Assembly: GCF_002551245.1 (NCBI RefSeq)
Contig: NZ_NTGZ01000048.1
Location: 1-33,900 of the forward strand
Reading direction: 5' to 3'
DNA: 33,900 bases
Source of the DNA: Streptomyces sp. rh34
Lineage (GTDB): Bacteria > Actinomycetota > Actinomycetes > Streptomycetales > Streptomycetaceae
The position numbers and the translations under genes are program-made. Within the stretch, counting starts at the first letter, position 1. Each line of letters opens with the position of its first letter. The notes below the pieces were generated by a model, which searched no databases, had not been told where the DNA came from, and saw nothing but the letters and a program-made list of their open reading frames with translations. This document shows, one piece after another, positions 29,373-33,900 of this stretch.

Positions 29373-29951
29373 GTGATCGCTCTACTGGTCGTGGCCTGCG
29401 AGGTCGCGTTCTGGGTTCTGCTGGCCGCCGGACTCGCCCTGCGGTACGTCGCGAGGAAACCGAGGCTCGGCGCGGCCGTGCTGCTGTGCGAGCCGCTGCT
29501 GGAGGTCGTCCTGCTGGTGGTGACGGCCATCGACCTGAAGAACGGGGCCGAGCCGGACTGGAAGCACGGCCTGGCCGCCGTCTACATCGGCTTCACCGTG
29601 GGCCTGGGCCACTCCACCATCACGTGGGTCGACGCCCGCGTCGCCCACCGCTGGTTCGGCGGCCCGCCGCCGGTGAAGCCGCCGAAGTACGGCATGGCCC
29701 GCGCCGCCCACGAGTGGCGCACCGCCGCCCGCTGGATCCTCGCCGCCGTGGTCGCGCTGGGCCTGCTCCAGGCAGCGGTCTGGTACGTCGGCTCCGGCGG
29801 GGAGACCGGTTCGCTGCGGATGTGGCAGCAGAAGATGGGCTGGGTGATCGGCATCAACCTGATCATCGCGGGCGGCTACACGGTGTTCCCGAAGCAGGCG
29901 CCGAAGGACAAGGGCGAGGGGGCGGAGCGGGAGCGGGCCGACAGGCTGTAG
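29373..29951 (+). CDS. Membrane protein of unknown function
   Basis: 192 residues with four or five predicted helices (about 2-24, 36-55, 67-86, 120-140, 160-177) and a lysine- and glutamate-rich tail. Between helices 3 and 4 lies a conserved-looking polar stretch with WVDARVAHRWFGGPPPVKPPKYG and HEWR. I do not recognise the family. GTG 29373 has GGGAGGAG about 7 bases upstream; the frame is open further upstream but lacks any other good start. It is divergent from the kinase gene and convergent with the adenosyltransferase gene, whose stop codon is only 2 bases away. Confidence 0.8.
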   Translation: MIALLVVACEVAFWVLLAAGLALRYVARKPRLGAAVLLCEPLLEVVLLVVTAIDLKNGAEPDWKHGLAAVYIGFTVGLGHSTITWVDARVAHRWFGGPPPVKPPKYGMARAAHEWRTAARWILAAVVALGLLQAAVWYVGSGGETGSLRMWQQKMGWVIGINLIIAGGYTVFPKQAPKDKGEGAERERADRL

Positions 29952-29953
29952 GC

Positions 29954-30526
29954 CTACCGCTCGCCGCCCGGCACCCACAGCACGTCCCCGACCTCCTTGT
30001 TCGCGCTCCGCGCCAGGATGAACAGGAGGTCGGAGAGGCGGTTGAGGTAGGTGGCGGTCAGGGTGTTCATCGACTCCCCGTGCACCTCCAGCGCCGCCCA
30101 GGTGGACCGCTCGGCGCGCCGGACCACGGTGCACGCCTGGTGCAGCAGGGCCGCGCCGGGCGTACCGCCGGGGAGGATGAAGCTGCGCAGCTTCTCCAGC
30201 TCCTCCAGGAAGGTGTCGCAGTCCGCCTCCAGCTTGTCGATGTAGGACTGCTCGACCCGCAGCGGAGGGTACTTCGGGTCCTCCACCACCGGGGTGCACA
30301 GGTCCGCGCCCACGTCGAAGAGGTCGTTCTGGACGCGTACGAGGACCTTCACCAGCGCCTCGGGCAGCTGCCCCAGCGCGATGGCCGCGCCGATCGCCGC
30401 GTTGGCCTCGTTGGCGTCCGCGTACGCCGAGATCCGCAGATCGGTCTTGGCGGTGCGGCTCATGTCGCCGAGGGCCGTGGTGCCCTGGTCGCCGGTCCGG
30501 GTGTAGATGCGCGTCAGATTGACCAT
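29954..30526 (-). CDS. Cob(I)alamin adenosyltransferase, PduO type
   Basis: Transfers the adenosyl group of ATP to cob(I)alamin to make adenosylcobalamin. 190 residues, the normal length. The N-terminal ATP-binding motif is YTRTGDQGTTAL, and the C-terminal half has the signature VVRRAER and LNRLSDLLFILAR. ATG 30526 is preceded only by GGACCC and a -10-like TACGCT, so the mRNA may be leaderless. Cobalamin is needed in Streptomyces by methylmalonyl-CoA mutase and class II ribonucleotide reductase. The gene ends 2 bases from the convergent membrane protein gene; the junction TAGGCCTA is a palindrome carrying both stop codons. Confidence 0.93.
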   Translation of the reverse strand: MVNLTRIYTRTGDQGTTALGDMSRTAKTDLRISAYADANEANAAIGAAIALGQLPEALVKVLVRVQNDLFDVGADLCTPVVEDPKYPPLRVEQSYIDKLEADCDTFLEELEKLRSFILPGGTPGAALLHQACTVVRRAERSTWAALEVHGESMNTLTATYLNRLSDLLFILARSANKEVGDVLWVPGGER

Positions 30527-30532
30527 GGGTCC

Positions 30533-30546
30533 AGCGTAGTTACGCT
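30533..30546 (-). promoter_or_regulatory. Palindrome and -10 box; leaderless start of the adenosyltransferase gene
   Basis: AGCGTAACTACGCT (minus strand) is a perfect 6-bp inverted repeat with two central bases. Its second half TACGCT fits TANNNT and lies exactly 6 bases before ATG 30526, the spacing expected if transcription starts on the A of the start codon. No strong -35 is seen. Confidence 0.4.
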
Positions 30547-30789
30547 CCGGCCCGCCGGAAGACCCCTGTGCCCACTGTCACGGCCGCGGCGGCGAAGCCC
30601 GCGGTGGCGAGGACTGGGTACGCCCCCTCCCGCGACCCGGGCGGGTCGGCCGCCGAGGCCGTCGCGCGCGAGGACGACCCGCTGCCGCTTTTCGTCGGCC
30701 GCTCGGCGACCAGGTCCTCAACTACGCGTGGCGCGGAGCCGAATGACGCGTCCCGGTGTGATGTCCGTCATCTGAGACGTGACGCGCAT
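30540..30789 (-). pseudogene. Possible remnant of a small membrane-protein gene
   Basis: On the minus strand a frame from ATG 30789 or 30771 reads MTDITPGRVIRLRAT and stops at 30718. In the neighbouring frame the reading continues from about 30724 to a stop at 30540-30542 as a Ser/Ala-rich linker, a hydrophobic segment (PVLATAGFAAAAVTVGTGVF) and an Arg-rich end, with GC-ending codons throughout. Leaving out one base near 30724 would join them into a protein of about 76 residues ending 13 bases before the adenosyltransferase. It may be a broken gene, a sequencing error or chance. The plus strand also has an open frame here with the same third positions, so the codon signal is ambiguous. Confidence 0.25.
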
Positions 30790-30895
30790 CTCTTCACCGC
30801 CCCAGCGCGCCCGACGGGTACTAATCTCCGCCGGAGAGCATGTGAACCGCCGTGAACAGAAGCGCACGGGCGAACAGAAACCAAGGGGTGCGAAC

Positions 30896-31744
30896 GTGGC
30901 CAGGAAGCTCGCCGTCATCGGGGCCGGACTCATGGGATCCGGGATCGCGCAGGTCTCCGCCCAGGCGGGCTGGGACGTCGTGCTGCGGGACGTCACCGAC
31001 GCCGCGCTGACCCGGGGCCGTGACGGGATCAGGGCCTCGTACGACAGGTTCGTCTCCAAGGGCAAGCTGGACGCGGCCGACGCCGAGTCCGCGCTCGCCC
31101 GCATCACCACGACCACCGACCTCGACGCCGTGGCCGACGCGGACGTCGTCGTGGAAGCCGTCTTCGAGAAGCTGGAAGTCAAGCACGAGATCTTCCGGGC
31201 CCTGGACAAGGTCGTCGGCGAGAACACCGTCCTCGCGTCCAACACCTCCGCCATCCCGATCACCAAGATCGCGGCCGTGACGGAACGTCCGGAACGCGTC
31301 GTCGGCGTGCACTTCTTCTCGCCGGTCCCGATGATGCAGCTCTGCGAGCTGGTGCGCGGCTACAAGACCAGCGACGAAACCCTCGCCACCGCCCGGGAGT
31401 TCGCCGAGTCGGTCGGCAAGACCTGCATCGTCGTCAACCGCGACGTGGCGGGCTTCGTCACCACCCGGCTGATCTCGGCGCTCGTCGTCGAGGCCGCCAA
31501 GCTGTACGAGTCGGGCGTCGCCTCGGCCGAGGACATCGACATCGCCTGCAAGCTGGGCTTCGGCCACGCCATGGGCCCGCTCGCCACCGCGGACCTGACC
31601 GGCGTCGACATCCTGCTGCACGCCACGAGCAACATCTACACCGAGTCGCAGGACGAGAAGTTCGCCGCCCCGGAACTGATGCGCCGGATGGTCGACGCAG
31701 GTGACATCGGGCGCAAGAGCGGGCAGGGCTTCTACACGTACTGA
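30896..31744 (+). CDS. 3-hydroxybutyryl-CoA dehydrogenase
   Basis: NAD(P)-dependent enzyme interconverting acetoacetyl-CoA and 3-hydroxybutyryl-CoA, feeding polyhydroxybutyrate, butyryl-CoA or the ethylmalonyl-CoA route. 282 residues, as usual. The Rossmann motif is GAGLMGSGIAQ at the N-terminus. SNTSAIPIT and the catalytic His in VGVHFFSPVPMM are present, as is VNRDVAGFVTTRL at the start of the C-terminal domain, which ends with GRKSGQGFYTY. GTG 30896 has AAGGGG at 30883-30888, 7 bases upstream; the open frame from 30779 is not conserved in character. TACTAAT at 30819-30825, AT-rich in GC-rich DNA, may hold a -10 box, with only a weak TTCACC -35 upstream. Confidence 0.94.
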   Translation: MARKLAVIGAGLMGSGIAQVSAQAGWDVVLRDVTDAALTRGRDGIRASYDRFVSKGKLDAADAESALARITTTTDLDAVADADVVVEAVFEKLEVKHEIFRALDKVVGENTVLASNTSAIPITKIAAVTERPERVVGVHFFSPVPMMQLCELVRGYKTSDETLATAREFAESVGKTCIVVNRDVAGFVTTRLISALVVEAAKLYESGVASAEDIDIACKLGFGHAMGPLATADLTGVDILLHATSNIYTESQDEKFAAPELMRRMVDAGDIGRKSGQGFYTY

Positions 31745-31810
31745 CCGGATCCATCCCCTCGGCCCGCCGGTCCGCCGCCGCCCGGGCCGGGGGAGCCGGG
31801 GATTCTACCG

Positions 31811-31855
31811 GGCAGGGGCCTGCCTTCGGCGAGCCGGAGTCACTCCACCGAGTGA
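31811..31855 (+). promoter_or_regulatory. Two inverted repeats before the STAS gene
   Basis: GGCAGG (31811-31816) with CCTGCC (31819-31824) has only a two-base centre and may act as a terminator for the dehydrogenase gene, extending to a 4-base loop when melted. TCACTC-CACC-GAGTGA (31840-31855) is a perfect 6-bp inverted repeat next to an AT-richer stretch (31850-31875) that could hold the STAS gene promoter; no boxes are convincing. Confidence 0.35.
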
Positions 31856-32012
31856 ATTCGGTATCGGTTCGCTTACAGACGGCAACTTCCCCGTCGTCAC
31901 GACAGTCAGTGGTGGCAGGGGCCGGGCCACGCGTGGCGGAGACACGGCCACAGCGGAGCCGACGGCGGAACAGACAGACCGACCTTCTACGGAGCATGAC
32001 CGGGGAGCGCAT

Positions 32013-32336
32013 ATGCACATCAGGGGCGACCACGCCGAGCTGGTCGTCGGGGGCCGCCTCGACGTCCGAAGCGCGGCGGACGCCCGTACGGTCCTGCACT
32101 CGGCCGTGGACGACGGAGTCGGCGACCTCGTGCTGGACCTGACCGAGCTGGACTCCTGGGACGCCACCGGACTCGGCGTCATCATGGGAGCCCACCGCCG
32201 TGCCGGGCGGGCCGGACGGCGCCTCGTCCTGCGCGGCGTGCCGCCGCAGATGCAGCGCCTCCTGGTGGCCACCCGGCTGCACCGCATCCTGGCCATCGAG
32301 GGCGGCATCGCCGCGGAGTCGCTGCCGCGCGTCTGA
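32013..32336 (+). CDS. STAS-domain protein, anti-sigma factor antagonist type
   Basis: 107 residues, a single STAS domain like SpoIIAA/BldG. Such proteins bind an anti-sigma kinase unless phosphorylated. The phosphorylation loop, DSSGLG in classical members, reads DATGLG here with T52 at the phospho-acceptor position, so control by Thr phosphorylation remains possible. VLDLTELDSWDATGLGVIMG and the end helix are typical. ATG 32013 has GGGGAG at 32002-32007 at 5 bases; the ATG at 31996 is out of frame. No anti-sigma kinase gene is next to it; the following gene encodes a large ATP-binding protein. The 313-base gap downstream suggests separate transcription. Confidence 0.88.
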   Translation: MHIRGDHAELVVGGRLDVRSAADARTVLHSAVDDGVGDLVLDLTELDSWDATGLGVIMGAHRRAGRAGRRLVLRGVPPQMQRLLVATRLHRILAIEGGIAAESLPRV

Positions 32337-32360
32337 CGGACGTGCGCGCGGTCGCCCGCC

Positions 32361-32430
32361 CCGCCGGGATCCGGACCGCCGCGCGCCAGCCGCCGGGATC
32401 CCGACGGCCGGAGGGTCGACGGCCGGAGGG
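32361..32430 (+). repeat. Short direct repeats after the STAS gene
   Basis: CCGCCGGGATCC occurs at 32361-32372 and 32390-32401. GACGGCCGGAGGG occurs at 32403-32415 and 32418-32430 as a 15-bp tandem unit. Between this block and the next promoter, GTCACG (32450-32455) and CGTGAC (32471-32476) form a further inverted pair. No gene is supported between 32337 and 32649. Confidence 0.75.
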
Positions 32431-32503
32431 ACCGAACCCGGCGGCAGAAGTCACGCAATCCTCACCGGAACGTGACGTCCTGGACGGCGTGGTACCCCGG
32501 CGG

Positions 32504-32532
32504 TTCGTGAATACTGTGCCAAGGTCTAGGGT
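32504..32532 (+). promoter_or_regulatory. Candidate promoter of the ATP-binding protein gene
   Basis: TTCGTG (32504-32509) and TAGGGT (32527-32532) are 17 bases apart; the -10 fits TAGNNT. A second -10-like word, TACTGT (32512-32517), lies between them. The leader to ATG 32650 would be about 110 bases. Confidence 0.45.
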
Positions 32533-32649
32533 TCGGCCGTCCGCCGAATGACAACGAACCCATGGGCGGACACCGGACCGGAAGCGACAGCGGGGCGCGT
32601 GTGAGGCCGGGAGGGGCAACCGCGCACGACGCGTCTGGGGGACTTTGCG

Positions 32650-33900
32650 ATGGACCCGACACACCGGGAACCCGAAGAGTACGGGCAGGGCCACGACCGC
32701 TCCGGCGGCGAGCCCGGCCACCGCCGGCCGTCCCGCGAATCCGGCGGCGCCGACTTCGGCCCGGGGACACCGCAGCAGGTCCGCGTCGTCCAACTGACCG
32801 TCGGCGACCTGCTGCTCACGGTCAACCCCGTCGACGGCAGCGAGGTCGAGTCCTGCCCGCCCGGCTCGGGCCCCGACGCCCCGGTCCGCCGCACCTCCGC
32901 CGAACGGGCCGACCACGAACGCGCCGGCGCACCCCCGGTGCCTCCCGGCCCGCCCGCCCCGCAGCCGCCGCTCCTGGAGCGCCAGGAGGAGCGCGAGCGC
33001 CTGGTCCGCCTGCTGGCCCGCGGCCGCAGCGTCCGCCTCACCGGCCAGGCCGGTTCCGGCCGCACCGCGCTGCTGGACGCCGTCGCCGCCGACTGCGCGG
33101 ACCTGGCCCCCGACGGAGTCGTCCGGCTCAACGGCCGGGGCCGCACCGGTGCCGATCTGCTGCACGCCCTCTTCGACACCGTGTACAAGGCCCCGAACCA
33201 CCGTCCCGACCGCGACGAACTGCTCGCGCTCGTCCGGTCCATCGGCGCCGTCGTCACCATCGACGACCTGGAGATCGGCGGAGCGGCCCTCGACGAACTG
33301 CTCGCCGCCACTCCCGAGTGCGCCTTTTTGATCGCCGCCACCCCCGACGCCGTCACCCCTGGCGTCACCACCCCCGGTGTCGACGCCCACCTGGAGGAGG
33401 TGCTCCTCGCAGGCCTCGGGCGCGGCGCCTCGCTGGACCTGCTGGAGAAGGTCGTCGAGCGCCCCCTCACGGAGGAGGAGCGGAACTGGGCGGGCGACCT
33501 CTGGTTCGAGTCCGAGGGCCTGCCGCTCCGGTTCGTCCAGGCCGGATCCCTCCTCGCGCAGCGCGACCGGCTGCGCGCCGGCCCCGAAGCCTTCGACGAG
33601 TACGACTACTTCGAGCCACGCGCGGGCGACGCGCCGCCGGCCCCCGCCGCGCCCGCCGCCGAAGCCCTCGACGTCCCGCTGCCGAGCCTCGGCGAGGGCG
33701 CCGCGCCCGCCGTGCTGCTCGCCTCCCGGCTCAGCGAGGCGGCCCGCGCCACCCTGCGCTTCGCCGTCGCCCTCGGCGGCGAGGTGCCCCACCAGGCCCA
33801 TCTCCCGGCGCTCGTGGGCGACACCCACGCGGACGCCGCGCTCGGCGAGCTCGCGGGCTGCGGCCTGCTCTCCCCGGCCGGCCCCCGTTACCGCTGTCTC
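32650..33900 (+). CDS. Large ATP-binding protein with altered Walker A, 5' part
   Basis: The first 417 codons of an open frame that runs off the window. A disordered, charged and proline-rich N-terminus (about 1-105) includes a short hydrophobic strand VRVVQLTVGDLLLTVNPVDG. A P-loop ATPase-like domain follows: LLERQEERERLVRLLARG, then the Walker A region LTGQAGSGRTALL in which the usual Lys is Arg, then a Walker B-like VVTIDDLE. The layout recalls STAND/AAA-type regulators that precede a long repeat domain, but the family is not certain. ATG 32650 has GGGGG about 8 bases upstream. From memory, relatives lie next to the STAS gene in other Streptomyces, so the two may work together. Confidence 0.75.
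   Translation, partial: MDPTHREPEEYGQGHDRSGGEPGHRRPSRESGGADFGPGTPQQVRVVQLTVGDLLLTVNPVDGSEVESCPPGSGPDAPVRRTSAERADHERAGAPPVPPGPPAPQPPLLERQEERERLVRLLARGRSVRLTGQAGSGRTALLDAVAADCADLAPDGVVRLNGRGRTGADLLHALFDTVYKAPNHRPDRDELLALVRSIGAVVTIDDLEIGGAALDELLAATPECAFLIAATPDAVTPGVTTPGVDAHLEEVLLAGLGRGASLDLLEKVVERPLTEEERNWAGDLWFESEGLPLRFVQAGSLLAQRDRLRAGPEAFDEYDYFEPRAGDAPPAPAAPAAEALDVPLPSLGEGAAPAVLLASRLSEAARATLRFAVALGGEVPHQAHLPALVGDTHADAALGELAGCGLLSPAGPRYRCL

Noticed and set aside
30568..30855. Plus-strand reading frame before the 3-hydroxybutyryl-CoA dehydrogenase
   Set aside because: No ribosome-binding site, no recognisable domain, and it ends within the dehydrogenase leader; the minus strand is at least as likely to have been coding.
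32467..32492. ECF sigma-type promoter (GGAAC then CGTGG)
   Set aside because: The -10 half does not match any ECF consensus I can name; the TTCGTG-TAGGGT pair nearby is a better candidate.

Overview
The window is high-GC actinobacterial chromosome, almost certainly from a Streptomyces. Codons end almost always in G or C, start sites use ATG, GTG and TTG with AGGAG-type ribosome binding sites, and the gene order matches, from memory, the S. coelicolor stretch around SCO5352 to SCO5387. No phage, insertion sequence, CRISPR array, tRNA or rRNA was seen. It reads as ordinary core chromosome, so the interest lies in regulatory sites and in altered catalytic residues. Bases 9-27 are a Tn5/Nextera mosaic end, so the left edge of the contig is a library artefact, and both end genes are cut.

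Layout. Positions 29-5775 carry the end of an ArgS-related protein (nrtL type), then lysA, hom, thrC and thrB: the last step to lysine and the homoserine-to-threonine branch. Positions 6167-13616 carry rho, an LCP cell-wall ligase, rpmE (ribosomal protein L31, TTG start), prfA, prmC, a Sua5/YrdC gene and an LMW phosphatase-like protein: termination, translation and tRNA modification. Positions 13767-16568 hold a divergent serine hydroxymethyltransferase paralogue and a WecA-type phosphoglycosyl transferase. Positions 16836-24568 are the complete F1Fo ATP synthase operon atpI-B-E-F-H-A-G-D-C, followed by a DUF2550 membrane protein. On the minus strand, 29237 down to 25336, lie a histidine kinase, a response regulator and a secreted family 18 chitinase, the chiS-chiR-chiC arrangement. 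Positions 29373-33900 carry a membrane protein, a PduO-type cobalamin adenosyltransferase, a 3-hydroxybutyryl-CoA dehydrogenase, a STAS-domain protein and the start of a large ATP-binding protein cut by the window end.

Regulation. A consensus SigR (disulphide stress) promoter precedes rpmE and a near-consensus one precedes rho. A Rex-like redox operator overlaps the best promoter of the ATP synthase operon. The chitinase promoter contains two copies of the 12-13 bp chitinase direct repeat, which resembles the DasR site. Hairpins sit in the atpH-atpA and atpD-atpC spacers, where they could adjust subunit ratios. Intrinsic terminators follow thrC, rho, the LCP gene, rpmE, atpC and the chitinase.

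Odd proteins. The phosphatase-like protein has Ser where the catalytic Cys should be. The hydroxymethyltransferase has His-His in place of the usual Tyr-Tyr. The last ATP-binding protein has Arg in place of the Walker A Lys. No new multi-gene system was found.
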